A DNA stretch of 33,371 bases. Source: an uncultured Bacteroidota bacterium (GTDB taxonomy: Bacteria; Bacteroidota; Bacteroidia; AKYH767-A; JABDAW01). The DNA lies in the NCBI GenBank assembly GCA_903911135.1, contig CAIWCG010000127.1, positions 1 to 33,371 of the forward strand. The letters are read 5' to 3'. A model generated the notes under the pieces. It ran no database searches. It worked only from the letters and a program-made list of their open reading frames with translations, and was not told the origin of the DNA. A program made the position numbers and the translations under genes. Numbering within the stretch: the stretch's first letter is position 1; each line of letters opens with the position of its first letter. Positions 1-9,232 of this stretch are shown here, piece by piece.

Positions 1-183
1 CGAAAAGGCGAAGCCTTTTCGCCGCAGCCAGGTTTCTCATAAAAAGCCGATTCGAAGCAACCTGCCGCCATAACTAGCCCCGATAGTAGCGGCAGCCCGC
101 TGCTTTGTGTCGGCAATGGGGATGCAGCGGCTACAGCGGATAGCGGGACGAAGATGGAACGAGAAGAGAACATAGGCTCCTAA
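1..183 (-). repeat. Structured intergenic element, copy 1, downstream of moaCB; ends in a terminator-like GC hairpin (CGAAAAGGC gaa GCCTTTTCG)
   Basis: Reverse complement closely matches 33063-33256 (shared blocks: GGAGCCTATG, GTCCCGCTATCCGCTGTAGCCGCTGCATCCCCATT, AAAGCAGCGGGCTGCCGCTACTATCGGGGCTAGTT, GGCTGCGGCGAAAAGGCTT). Confidence 0.85.
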
Positions 184-235
184 AAAGAAAACCTCTTGAC
201 CTACCCATCTATCGCAGAAAAATTGGGAGGAATCT

Positions 236-1147
236 TTACTCGTGGCCCATGTCTTCCATGATTCGGAAGAGGTGGATGACGAAGGGAAAGAGGGCGTTCA
301 TCGACTCTTCGGCGCCTTTGGTGGAACCGGGGAGCGTGAGGATGAGCGACTTGCCTTTGAGGCCTGCAACACCGCGCGAAAGCATGGCGAAAGGGGTGCG
401 CTCCATGCCGAAACTGCGGGCGGCTTCCATGATGCCGGGAATTTCCTTGTCGAGCAAGGGACGGATGACGTCGGGGGTGATGTCGCGCGAAGAAACGCCT
501 GTGCCTCCAGTGAAAATGATGAGGTCCATGCCTTGGCTGGCGTGCTTTTCGAGCTGGTCTTTTATCTGCTGCGCATCATCAGCTATTACGTCGTAACTTT
601 CTATGTGTATGGAGCAGCGTTCGAGTTTTTGCATCACCATCTTGCCTGCTTTGTCTTCCTTTTTGCCTGCCGAAACCGAATCGGAACAGACTATGACGGC
701 GGCCTTTAACGCTGTGTTGTTCAAGTGCTTGTAATCCGACTTGCCGCCTTTCTTTTCTATGAGCTTTATCGAATGTATTTCTACGCCTTTGTCTATCGGT
801 TTCAGCATGTCGTACATGGTCAGGGCCGCTACCGATGCTCCATGCATGGCTTCTACCTCCACACCGGTTTTGTAGATGGTTTTCACCTCCACAATGATGG
901 TTATTTCCATGTCGGACAGCTCTGCTCGTATCAAAGCGAACTCTATCGGCATCGGATGGCAATCGGGTATCACGTCGCTGGTTTTCTTGATGGCCAAAAG
1001 CCCTGCAGCACGAGCCATTTCGAAGATGTCTCCCTTCGGCACCGTCTTGTTTCTGATGGCTTCGATGGTTTCTTTTCTACTTACCTTTACCGTCGCTTGC
1101 GCTATGGCTATGCGGAGCGTACTTATCTTTTCGGTTATATCATTCAT
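236..1147 (-). CDS. moaCB: Bifunctional molybdenum cofactor biosynthesis protein MoaC/MoaB
   Basis: N-terminal MoaC-like region ([22 protein letters not shown]...[21 protein letters not shown]) fused to MoaB/MogA-like domain ([20 protein letters not shown]...[17 protein letters not shown]). Confidence 0.93.
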   Translation of the reverse strand: MNDITEKISTLRIAIAQATVKVSRKETIEAIRNKTVPKGDIFEMARAAGLLAIKKTSDVIPDCHPMPIEFALIRAELSDMEITIIVEVKTIYKTGVEVEAMHGASVAALTMYDMLKPIDKGVEIHSIKLIEKKGGKSDYKHLNNTALKAAVIVCSDSVSAGKKEDKAGKMVMQKLERCSIHIESYDVIADDAQQIKDQLEKHASQGMDLIIFTGGTGVSSRDITPDVIRPLLDKEIPGIMEAARSFGMERTPFAMLSRGVAGLKGKSLILTLPGSTKGAEESMNALFPFVIHLFRIMEDMGHE

Positions 1148-1149
1148 CG

Positions 1150-1602
1150 TTAAAATTTATTTTCTTTCCATTGATAACTGTCGTCTTCAAAATATTCTTT
1201 GCCGAATATGGGCACTTCCTTTTTAATCCTGTCCACCAATTCCCTGCAGGCTTCGAAAGAGGCATTGCGATGTGGTGAAGACACAAAAACGAAGAAGCAT
1301 ATTTCACCCGCATTCAATCGGCCCAAACTATGCAATACATGGGCGCAGGTCAAACCGTGTTTTACTATGGTTTCCTCCCTTATCTTATCCATTTCTTTCT
1401 CTGCCATCTCCTTATAGGCTGAATATTCAATGCCACAAACGGTCTTGTTTTCTATCATATCGGCTCTTACTTGGCCTAAGAATATATCATGTGCACCTAT
1501 GTTCTTCTTCTTGCTGTGCTTGCTTATGCTGTCAGCAATAAAATCTGGACTGATGGCTGTATCGGTAAAGTATTCTTTTTTCTTTTTTGATTCGTCGTTC
1601 AT
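1150..1602 (-). CDS. moaE: Molybdopterin synthase catalytic subunit MoaE
   Basis: MoaE-like: [13 protein letters not shown]...[17 protein letters not shown]...[50 protein letters not shown]; 4-nt overlap with upstream gene. Confidence 0.93.
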   Translation of the reverse strand: MNDESKKKKEYFTDTAISPDFIADSISKHSKKKNIGAHDIFLGQVRADMIENKTVCGIEYSAYKEMAEKEMDKIREETIVKHGLTCAHVLHSLGRLNAGEICFFVFVSSPHRNASFEACRELVDRIKKEVPIFGKEYFEDDSYQWKENKF

Positions 1603-2339
1603 GTTTTTCTTTTGATTTTCATTTCAACGATGGTATTGTAGAGGGAATTGTAGATGATCAGTTTGCCTGCACATACCTCTCCTATTCCAGTAATCATCTT
1701 GATAACTTCATTTGCTTGCATTGTACCAATGATGCCTGGCAAAATGCCAATCACACCGCTGATGGAACAATTGATTTCCATTTCCTGTTCCTGTCCTTCA
1801 GGAAAAACACAACGATAGGTAGGGCTCAATGTGCCATCTTTCATTTGATGATTGAAAACGGATAATTGTCCTTCAAACTTATGGATGCCACCGTAAACAA
1901 AGGGTTTGTTTAGCCTTACGCATGCATCATTAATTAGATACCTTGTCTCAAAATTATCACTGCAATCAACAACAATTCCGTATTCGGAAATAATTTTCTG
2001 TGCATTAGTTGCATCTAGGCTAAGATTGTAAATGATTGTTTTAATGAAGGGGTTATTTGCCTTGATTTTTTCAGAAGCAATCAATGACTTTAGTTTGCCT
2101 ATATCATCATCTGCATATAAAACCTGACGATGCAGATTGGTAATATCTACCATATCATAATCAATGATGCCAATTGTTCCAACCCCTGCAGCACCAAGAT
2201 ATTGAAGAACAGGACAACCCAAACCACCTGCTCCAACAACCAATACTTTTGCATTTTTCAATTGCTCTTGTCCATGTTTCCCAAAATCAGGCAAGAGCAA
2301 CTGCTTACTGTATCGGATTATTTCTTCTTTACTAATCAT
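1599..2339 (-). CDS. moeB: ThiF/MoeB/HesA family adenylyltransferase (MoaD-activating)
   Basis: RYSKQLLLPDFGKHGQEQLKNAKVLVVGAGGLGCPVLQYLGAAGVG...DxxDxxNLHRQ; located between moaE and moaD. Confidence 0.9.
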   Translation of the reverse strand: MISKEEIIRYSKQLLLPDFGKHGQEQLKNAKVLVVGAGGLGCPVLQYLGAAGVGTIGIIDYDMVDITNLHRQVLYADDDIGKLKSLIASEKIKANNPFIKTIIYNLSLDATNAQKIISEYGIVVDCSDNFETRYLINDACVRLNKPFVYGGIHKFEGQLSVFNHQMKDGTLSPTYRCVFPEGQEQEMEINCSISGVIGILPGIIGTMQANEVIKMITGIGEVCAGKLIIYNSLYNTIVEMKIKRKT

Positions 2340-2345
2340 AACAAA

Positions 2346-2573
2346 TCAACCTCCTGCAAATGGCGGCAACAAAGCAATTTCATCACCTTCATTAATTGTC
2401 ATGTCGCTATAATCAATTTGTTTGTTGATGGCTATGACAAAATTATAACTCCTCAATATTGGATGCTTTAACATCAAATTTTCTTTCAGTGAATTTGCAT
2501 CAGGAGATGTATCCATTTCAATCGTTTTTTCTCCAATCGCATCTATCAAAACTCCAAACAGCAATACTTTCAT
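2346..2573 (-). CDS. moaD: Molybdopterin synthase sulfur carrier subunit MoaD
   Basis: Small beta-grasp protein of 75 aa ending in GDEIALLPPFAGG, with the diagnostic C-terminal GG. Confidence 0.93.
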   Translation of the reverse strand: MKVLLFGVLIDAIGEKTIEMDTSPDANSLKENLMLKHPILRSYNFVIAINKQIDYSDMTINEGDEIALLPPFAGG

Positions 2574-2581
2574 AATCTAAA

Positions 2582-3766
2582 TTATTTTGGAAGGATATGT
2601 ATTTCCACGAGATCCCCTTCTTTTATATGCCGTGTTTCCTTGCTCAAATAAATCAATACATTCGCTTTAGCGAAAGATTGTAGCATTCCTGAATCCTGTC
2701 CTTCCAATGGCATTACCCCTTCATCAGTTTTTATTGCTCGGATAAATTGGGAACGGTCTTCTTTCTTGCTAATGCCCTTTAAAAGTTTTGATGTTTCCGT
2801 TGGTAAATGGGAATTCTCAATTCCGCTTATCATTCGTATCGTTGGGTAGGCATATTCATAAAAGCAGACTAAGGATGAAGCGGGATTTCCTGGCAATGCA
2901 AATATCCATTTGTCATTTATTTTCCCCGCTAATAGCGGTTTCCCGGGCTGTTGAGCAACTTTATAAAATATCGTTTGAACTCCCAAGTCATTCAATACCT
3001 CCAATACAAAATCATATTTGCCAACGGAAATGCCTCCTGTTATCAATACCACATCTGATTTTAATATGACATCTTGAACCCTTTCTTTCAATAGCATCTT
3101 CTCATCCCGAACAAAATGGATATCGGAAACATTTACTCGCATCTCTTGCAATGCTGCGTTTAGCATATATGAATTGGATTCATATATTTCTCCGGCACTT
3201 AATTCTTTACCTGGGCTTACTATTTCATCCCCAGTTGCGATTATCGTTACATTCGGTTTGCAATAAACATCTATTTTATCGATTCCTAAAGCAGCCAATA
3301 ACCCAATTGATGCAGCATTTAAAATTGTTCCTTTTTTCAATGCCAAATCACCACGTGCAATTTGTGATCCCTTTCTTCTAATAAACATTCCTTGATGGAA
3401 ATTTTCCATCAAGGAAATGCAATCATCATTTCGTTCCACCCTTTCTTGAATTATGATCCCATCTGCACTAGATGGTACAGCTGCTCCAGTAAATATTCTT
3501 ACCGCTTCGCCCTGATTCAAATGAAAATCTTTCCCATCTCCTGCCTTGATTTCACCAATAACCTTGAATCGTTTATTGTCTGTCAAATCGCCATTTGCTA
3601 TGGCATAGCCGTCCATGGATGATTGATCGAACAGCGGCAAATCAATTGGCGAATGTAGGTCTTCATAAAGCACGAATCCGTATGCGTCTTTTAGCGGTAA
3701 TGTTATCGGCAGTGATTTTTCAATCGCCCCAAATAATAATCCTTTTGCCTCCTCAACTGTTATCAT
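2582..3766 (-). CDS. moeA: Molybdopterin molybdenumtransferase MoeA
   Basis: PIDLPLFDQSSMDGYAI, RIFTGAAVPSSADGIIIQE, TGDEIVSPG, ITGGISVGKYDFV, LPGNPASSLVCFYEY. Confidence 0.95.
   Translation of the reverse strand: MITVEEAKGLLFGAIEKSLPITLPLKDAYGFVLYEDLHSPIDLPLFDQSSMDGYAIANGDLTDNKRFKVIGEIKAGDGKDFHLNQGEAVRIFTGAAVPSSADGIIIQERVERNDDCISLMENFHQGMFIRRKGSQIARGDLALKKGTILNAASIGLLAALGIDKIDVYCKPNVTIIATGDEIVSPGKELSAGEIYESNSYMLNAALQEMRVNVSDIHFVRDEKMLLKERVQDVILKSDVVLITGGISVGKYDFVLEVLNDLGVQTIFYKVAQQPGKPLLAGKINDKWIFALPGNPASSLVCFYEYAYPTIRMISGIENSHLPTETSKLLKGISKKEDRSQFIRAIKTDEGVMPLEGQDSGMLQSFAKANVLIYLSKETRHIKEGDLVEIHILPK
3388..3416. repeat. Perfect 14-bp inverted repeat with a 1-nt centre inside moeA: TTCCTTGATGGAAA-T-TTTCCATCAAGGAA
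   Basis: Read directly from sequence; both arms are exact reverse complements. Confidence 0.95.
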
Positions 3767-4501
3767 TTATCCTATTAATAATTTTGTACAGGCAAAAAGC
3801 AAAACGATTGAAAGTATATATTTCAAAACTACATGATTGAACTTTATGCTTCCATAAAATGCACCTAAACTTCCTCCCATGATTGCTGCTGCTGCCCATA
3901 AATAAATGTTGGACGAGAATAGTTCCCCTCCAATCGTGGTGCCAATTAATCCGGATGCCGAATTAAGGAAAATAAATGCCGCACTGATGGTGGCAGTTTG
4001 TTTTATGTCAGCCCATTTGAACATCAATAAAATTGGACTTATTAGGATGCCTCCTCCGATACCTATCATGCCTGAAATGAATCCTAATAACCCGCCAATA
4101 AATAGGGCAGGCATAAATGGCAATTTGGCTATTTCAAAAGTCTTGTTCCGATTATATAATCCCAATATTCTTATGGTTGCCATCAAAAGACAGATGCCTA
4201 AAATAACTTTGTATGTGTGCGTTTCGATGTGAATCTTAGCCCCGATAAATGACATGGGAATTGAAAGAATGATAAATGGCATCAATAATTTCCACCGGAA
4301 GAATCCTTGCTTACGATATTGTACGAATGCGATGGTGGAAACGAATAAATTCAATATCAAAGCCGATGGTTTCATCAATTGTGGACTGATGCCAAACAGC
4401 ACCATCAAGGCGAGATATCCACTTGCCCCGCCATGCCCTACGGATGCATATAGAAATGCCACAATGGCTATCAACAATAGAAATGCAGTTTCTTGAAACA
4501 T
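3767..4501 (-). CDS. TauE/SafE family sulfite/anion permease
   Basis: Multi-pass membrane protein with ASVGHGGASGYLALM and GFISGMIGIGGGILISPILLM repeats typical of TauE/SafE; abuts moeA. Confidence 0.88.
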   Translation of the reverse strand: MFQETAFLLLIAIVAFLYASVGHGGASGYLALMVLFGISPQLMKPSALILNLFVSTIAFVQYRKQGFFRWKLLMPFIILSIPMSFIGAKIHIETHTYKVILGICLLMATIRILGLYNRNKTFEIAKLPFMPALFIGGLLGFISGMIGIGGGILISPILLMFKWADIKQTATISAAFIFLNSASGLIGTTIGGELFSSNIYLWAAAAIMGGSLGAFYGSIKFNHVVLKYILSIVLLFACTKLLIG

Positions 4502-4522
4502 TTAATTCGATTAATTCATTGG

Positions 4523-4530
4523 CAAAAATA
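4523..4530 (-). promoter_or_regulatory. Bacteroidetes-type -7 box TATTTTTG upstream of the TauE-moeA-moaD-moeB-moaE-moaCB operon
   Basis: CAAAAATA on the + strand, reverse complement TATTTTTG (TAnnTTTG), ~20 nt from the ATG at 4501. Confidence 0.6.
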
Positions 4531-4718
4531 CTATTAAAAAATAAATTATGTCATTTCTGAGATTGAATAGGGCCAAAATATCTTGGATGATTCTCCTCCC
4601 GTAGTGTATTTTAGGCTTAATTATGGTATTATATTAGTTGTAAATAACCGATTTAGGGCTAAAAAATCAATTATGTCATCTCCGGAATAACAGAAAAGAC
4701 CTATTTTTTCAATTTAGT

Positions 4719-4928
4719 CATATCTGGTTTCCCAAAACAGGCTAAAACTTTCAATTAAATCGTATCCGGTTTTCTGGAATAGGCTAAAACTTTCCAATAG
4801 GTCGTATCTTGTTTTCCAGAACAGGTTAAAACTTTCTATTAGGTCGTATTCGGTTTTTCGGAATAGGTTGAAACTTTCTATCAAGTCGTATCCAGTTTTC
4901 CGGAATAGGCTAAAACTTTCAATTAAGG
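4719..4928. repeat. Intergenic tandem array, five 42-bp units (e.g. CGTATCCGGTTTTCTGGAATAGGCTAAAACTTTCCAATAGGT)
   Basis: Units at 4719, 4761, 4803, 4845 and 4887 align without gaps with scattered substitutions. Confidence 0.95.
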
Positions 4929-5004
4929 CCTTTCCAAATTTAGGAGGGTGGCTTAATTGAAATCGGAGGCAGATTAAGTTATTTGTAGACAAATCAAAGG
5001 ATTA

Positions 5005-5025
5005 AAATAGGTAATTCACCTATTT
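5005..5025 (-). terminator. Weak stem-loop at the trmN6 stop codon (AAATAGGT gaatt ACCTATTT)
   Basis: AAATAGGTAATTCACCTATTT at the 3' end of the - strand operon. Confidence 0.4.
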
Positions 5026-5737
5026 ATTTTAATGAAACATAATAATCTTTTGTGAGATTTATGTATTCATCACTATAGCTATGGTCTTCATTTCTGATGA
5101 TGAGCATCGATTCTTTAAGCTCCGTTTTTGTAAATGAAAACTGCATCATCAATCTTTTTTCAGGCTTTGAAATTTTGGACTTTACCCTAACTAACTCATT
5201 GCAGAAAAGTCCTTCCGTTTTCATGATTTCTATAAAGATGTTGCCTTCATTCAATGGAAGGATTACAAAGAATTTTCCATGTGGTTCCAATAATTTTCTG
5301 ACACCTTCGGCAAGGTCTCCGAACGAAAGGTTGTCGGTATGTCGGGCATTGTTTCTGCTTACCTCTGCAGGTTTATAAGTTTCATCAAAGTAGGGAGGAT
5401 TGCTGATGATGAGGTCATATTTTTTGTCAATATGTTTTGCATGGTTCTGGAGTGAGATATGGAAGATGTTTATCCGATGTTTCCAAATGGAATTTAAGGC
5501 ATTGTATCTGGCTTGCTCTAATGCCTTTTCATCGATGTCAATGGCATCTATAATGGCATCGGTTTTCTGGGCGATCATCATGGCGATGATGCCAGTACCG
5601 GTACCTATGTCCAAAACGGATTGCGATTCAGGAGCATTCACCCAAGACCCCAACAGTACGGCATCGGTGCCTACTTTCATGGCGCATTTATCCTGAGCAA
5701 TGGAGAACTGTTTAAAGCGGAAAGTGGAATCATTCAT
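5024..5737 (-). CDS. trmN6: tRNA1(Val) (adenine(37)-N6)-methyltransferase
   Basis: FKQFSIAQDKCAMKVGTDAVLLGSW, VLDIGTGTGIIAMMIAQ, DLIISNPPYF (N6-adenine MTase NPPY motif). Confidence 0.9.
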   Translation of the reverse strand: MNDSTFRFKQFSIAQDKCAMKVGTDAVLLGSWVNAPESQSVLDIGTGTGIIAMMIAQKTDAIIDAIDIDEKALEQARYNALNSIWKHRINIFHISLQNHAKHIDKKYDLIISNPPYFDETYKPAEVSRNNARHTDNLSFGDLAEGVRKLLEPHGKFFVILPLNEGNIFIEIMKTEGLFCNELVRVKSKISKPEKRLMMQFSFTKTELKESMLIIRNEDHSYSDEYINLTKDYYVSLK

Positions 5738-5752
5738 AAACGAACTATGAAA

Positions 5753-6274
5753 TTAAATATCTAAAAATCCTTCAGGCAAATCGACGGTAATGACTTTTAT
5801 CTTTTTATCAATATCAGTTACCAATGGCGTTACCAAGGGAATCAAAACCTCTTTGGAATTATAATTTATTTGAAGCAAAAGTTGTTGAGGATACTCCAAG
5901 ATATCAAGGACAGTGCTCAATTCGCCAAATGTTTTGTCAACAATCATGAAGCCAATCAAAGAAGTCAAATCGTCTTGTTTCTTCTTTGCTTTTGGTAGCT
6001 CTTTGGTAGGAATATATACGGACTTGTCGATAAGCTTTCGCGCCTTGTCCTGGCTATCGATGTCCTCGAACAAAACGATGATGACAGGAACCTCGCCACC
6101 AGTTTCCTCAATGAAAAAAGGTATCAGCTGATTGTTTATTTCCAGCAGCAAGGTCTTCAGCTTTTCAATTTTAATGGAGTCGCTCACGGCATCATCGATA
6201 ATGATTTTCACTTCACCCTTGAAACCATGAGACTTGGAAATGAAGCCAATCTTTATGCAATCATTCTTGTCCAT
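5753..6274 (-). CDS. rimM: Ribosome maturation factor RimM
   Basis: IKIGFISKSHGFKGEVKI N-terminus; LIGFMIVD...G and VLIPLVTPLVTDIDKKIKVITVDLPEGFLDI C-terminus. Confidence 0.92.
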   Translation of the reverse strand: MDKNDCIKIGFISKSHGFKGEVKIIIDDAVSDSIKIEKLKTLLLEINNQLIPFFIEETGGEVPVIIVLFEDIDSQDKARKLIDKSVYIPTKELPKAKKKQDDLTSLIGFMIVDKTFGELSTVLDILEYPQQLLLQINYNSKEVLIPLVTPLVTDIDKKIKVITVDLPEGFLDI

Positions 6275-6281
6275 ATAATAT

Positions 6282-7079
6282 TTATTGAAGATTGAAATAT
6301 GTTTTGATGACGGCTAGAAATTCATCGTGAATCTTTCCATTGGTGGCCAGAATCTCCTCTCCGAAAAGATAATTCTCTCCGCCCGAAAAATCAGTGACAC
6401 GTCCTCCTGCTTTCTGCAGAATATAAATCCCTGCCGCCACATCCCATGGATTCAATCCATATTCGTAAAAGGCTTCGAAGCGCCCACAGGCAACATAGGC
6501 CAAATCAATGGCTGCAGAGCCAAGACGACGCAAGCCATGTGTATTCTTCATGCAATGTTTAAAGACCTCCATGTAGGCATCCATGCGGTGGTATTTTATC
6601 GTGGGGAAACCGGTTGCGATGAGCGATTTATCCAAAGAACTTATGTCGGTAACTTTAATGACCTGGTCGTTCAGGAAAGCATCGATGCCTTCCCAAGAAT
6701 AGAAACACTCACCGGATATGATTTCAAAGATGATGCCTAATACCAGCTTATCCTTAAGCCGAAGGGCCACGCTGATGCAAAACGGAGGAAGCCCATGCGT
6801 GAAATTGGTGGTGCCATCCAGTGGGTCGATGATCCAATTGTAATCTTCTGAAACCTTGTTGATTGTTTTCTCTTCGGTGATGAAGCCCGATGATGGTATT
6901 AATGCTTGAAGTCCTGCTACCAATTGCTTTTCGGCAGTTTTGTCGACATAAGAAACCAAATCGTTCTTGCCTTTATATTCAATCAGCGAAGTGTTGAAAC
7001 TTGCCGATTCCTTTTTGATGAATGCCCCAGTAGCCTTGACTATTTCAACTGCTTGCTTTCCAATTTCATCAAGATTCAT
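6282..7079 (-). CDS. suhB: Inositol monophosphatase family protein
   Basis: DLVSYVDKTAEKQ, ITEEKT, WIIDPLDGTTNFTHGLPPFCISVAL, GLRRLGSAAIDLAYVACGRFEAFYEYGLNPWDVAAG. Confidence 0.93.
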   Translation of the reverse strand: MNLDEIGKQAVEIVKATGAFIKKESASFNTSLIEYKGKNDLVSYVDKTAEKQLVAGLQALIPSSGFITEEKTINKVSEDYNWIIDPLDGTTNFTHGLPPFCISVALRLKDKLVLGIIFEIISGECFYSWEGIDAFLNDQVIKVTDISSLDKSLIATGFPTIKYHRMDAYMEVFKHCMKNTHGLRRLGSAAIDLAYVACGRFEAFYEYGLNPWDVAAGIYILQKAGGRVTDFSGGENYLFGEEILATNGKIHDEFLAVIKTYFNLQ

Positions 7080-7082
7080 AAG

Positions 7083-8255
7083 CTAATTCGATAGCGATTT
7101 TTTATGCCTGTTATGATAAAATATCACACCTGTCAATCCCAATAGGAAAAGGATAGGTGCAATGATCTGTGCCTGGGTGATTCCCATTCCGAAGATATGA
7201 TATTGCGTGTTGATTCGGATGTGTTCCACCGCAAAGCGTTCCATGCCGTTGAGCATCAGATAAAAAGAAAACATGACGCCAGGTGCAACTATTCTCTTTC
7301 GTAAGGACCACAAAAGAAAGAACAATGTGATGCACACAATCGCTTCATATAACGGTGTTGGAAAAACTGGATCGGCCAACTGGAAGCAATGTTTTCCATC
7401 GCAGCCAGGTATCGGAATGCCTTCGCCCACCACATTGTGAGGATAGCGATATGACCACACCCAATCGGGCAGGAAGCTCATCCATCCGGGCTTTGGTGCC
7501 AGATTGTTTATTCCCCAATCGCCATCTCCTGCCACTTGACATCCCAACCGTCCGACACCATAGGCCAACATGAGCGATGGAGCCGTGGCATCGACCATAT
7601 GAATGGGTTTTACGCCATATGAATTGGTATAATAAATCACCGCAAAGGCGGCCAAAATCAACCCTCCATAAAAAGTCAATCCACTAAAGAGATTCGCTCC
7701 TGGGTTGGCAAGGAACTCTTGTATCTCGGAAGGATTCTCGAGCATGTCGAACAGCTTGCTTCCGGCAAATCCGAAGATGGCCGCCACGATGGTAGTGTTG
7801 CCCACTATCTGAAAAGGATGAATCGTTTCCTCCTCCCATTGTGGCGTTTCCAGTTTCTTTTTGTTCACCTCCCGATACTTCGAATACGCAGCCAAAGCAG
7901 CACCTATCAGGCCTCCCAAAACAGAACCTTTTCCTGATAATATGTATGCTCCCGGATTGGAAGATGCATCGCTATAGTTGATGATGAAATCAAGAATCTT
8001 ATAGCCCAAAACAAATCCTATCAATCCTGAAACGATGAGTTCTGTAGGCTTCACAGCTTCGCCGGTGAGTGTTTTCTTGACGAACGGTTTAAGCAATCCG
8101 TTCTGTTCCTTGCGTTTCAATTCGATGGAAAGACACCCTGCCGCAAAAAGAAACGATATGGCCACCAACAACCCGAAAGATTGTATCATGGTGAATGGAA
8201 ACGGCAGTTGCCATCCCGTGAAATCCTTGAAAAAATCTGCGAAAGTGGGGTACAT
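7083..8255 (-). CDS. lgt: Prolipoprotein diacylglyceryl transferase (extended)
   Basis: DATAPSLMLAYGVGRLGCQVAGDGDWG, HNVVGEGIPIPGC, PTPLYEAIVC, GMERFAVEHIRIN. Confidence 0.9.
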   Translation of the reverse strand: MYPTFADFFKDFTGWQLPFPFTMIQSFGLLVAISFLFAAGCLSIELKRKEQNGLLKPFVKKTLTGEAVKPTELIVSGLIGFVLGYKILDFIINYSDASSNPGAYILSGKGSVLGGLIGAALAAYSKYREVNKKKLETPQWEEETIHPFQIVGNTTIVAAIFGFAGSKLFDMLENPSEIQEFLANPGANLFSGLTFYGGLILAAFAVIYYTNSYGVKPIHMVDATAPSLMLAYGVGRLGCQVAGDGDWGINNLAPKPGWMSFLPDWVWSYRYPHNVVGEGIPIPGCDGKHCFQLADPVFPTPLYEAIVCITLFFLLWSLRKRIVAPGVMFSFYLMLNGMERFAVEHIRINTQYHIFGMGITQAQIIAPILFLLGLTGVIFYHNRHKKSLSN

Positions 8256-8675
8256 CTATTTAAGTTTCATTTGTGCATAATATGGATGGTCGGGGTTGAC
8301 CACCATTTCTTCCCGCAATGGAAGTATCACCACATCCATATCTTCCAACGGGATGGAACCCAACAATGGCTCCGTATCTCCCTGTAGCAACATGGCGTTG
8401 CAAACCGTCCTGCGGTTCTTGAACTTCACCACCACAGGGCCAACAATGTCGAACTCCTGAATGCTCCCATCTGCCATCTGCGCCTTTCGTTTTTCTATGA
8501 ACGGCAGCTCCAGCTGTTCCTGGATATTTTCATTGATGCAAAGATTATAAGCACCTGTATCCACCAGCATTTTCACGGTCATGTGCTTCACCTCCTCTTC
8601 GCCGATGAAATGCCGTCTTGCCAACTCGACATCTCCAGCATTAACCAACTCTATTTCTGCATAAATCAAACCCAT
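8256..8675 (-). CDS. Clan AA (retropepsin-like) aspartic protease family protein
   Basis: MLVDTGAYNLCI active-site-like motif and PLLGSIPLEDMDVVI. The ATG at 8675 (MGLIYAEIELVN) is preferred over the TTG at 8699 because the latter lies in the -7 box. Confidence 0.8.
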   Translation of the reverse strand: MGLIYAEIELVNAGDVELARRHFIGEEEVKHMTVKMLVDTGAYNLCINENIQEQLELPFIEKRKAQMADGSIQEFDIVGPVVVKFKNRRTVCNAMLLQGDTEPLLGSIPLEDMDVVILPLREEMVVNPDHPYYAQMKLK

Positions 8676-8696
8676 AATCTCTTTATTAATTTGGTG

Positions 8697-8704
8697 CAAA
8701 GATA
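8697..8704 (-). promoter_or_regulatory. -7 box TATCTTTG for the aspartyl protease-lgt-suhB-rimM-trmN6 operon
   Basis: CAAAGATA on the + strand, 22 nt upstream of the ATG at 8675. Confidence 0.6.
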
Positions 8705-8941
8705 TAAAAAACCCCTAAACCTTTCTTTTCCCTACATTCCTCCGAATAAGGAGATGCTTGTTTATCCTAATGTTTCCAAGTTCATTAATGCCATGATGGC
8801 ACCGCCACAGCGGATGCAATTATTGCATTTATGATGATTGAGAAATAAACCAATCCTGATACTATATATATAAGGATAACTTTTTGGCCATCGGTTTTTT
8901 GATGAAAGTGATATTCAAAATGTCGATATCATTGATTTTTG

Positions 8942-8949
8942 TACTTTTG
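8942..8949 (+). promoter_or_regulatory. -7 box TACTTTTG upstream of the toxin-antitoxin pair
   Basis: TTTTTGTACTTTTGC, 25 nt before the ATG at 8975. Confidence 0.55.
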
Positions 8950-8974
8950 CAATCATATATAGACTCCAAAACAA

Positions 8975-9232
8975 ATGTCAACGCAAGAATTAAAACAAGA
9001 AATACTCAAGACGATAGAAGAAATTCCCGAATCTGTTTTAAAGGATATTCTTGAATATCTCAAACATATTAAAGATACCGCTTCGACACCTGATGACGAG
9101 GACCGGAAATTCTGGATGAATGTTTCCAAACAAGGCATTGCAAGAGCCTATTCTGATGATGAACCTGAATATTCTCCCAACGATGTAAAGGAGCCGAATC
9201 CTCTCTATAAATCATGGAAGAAGGACAAATAA
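8975..9232 (+). CDS. Type II antitoxin-like small acidic protein (DUF2281-like N-terminus)
   Basis: MSTQELKQEILKTIEEIPESVLKDILEYLKHIK...; 85 aa; overlaps the downstream MazF-like ORF. Confidence 0.75.
   Translation: MSTQELKQEILKTIEEIPESVLKDILEYLKHIKDTASTPDDEDRKFWMNVSKQGIARAYSDDEPEYSPNDVKEPNPLYKSWKKDK

Noticed and set aside
242-709. + strand ORFs over moaCB (242-709, 249-596, 725-1153, 876-1226)
   Set aside because: Antisense shadows of a well-supported MoaC/MoaB coding sequence.
4714-4992. 92-aa - strand ORF over the 42-bp array as a genuine protein
   Set aside because: The repeat length is divisible by three, so an open frame is automatic; no start context or downstream coupling. Kept only as a repeat.
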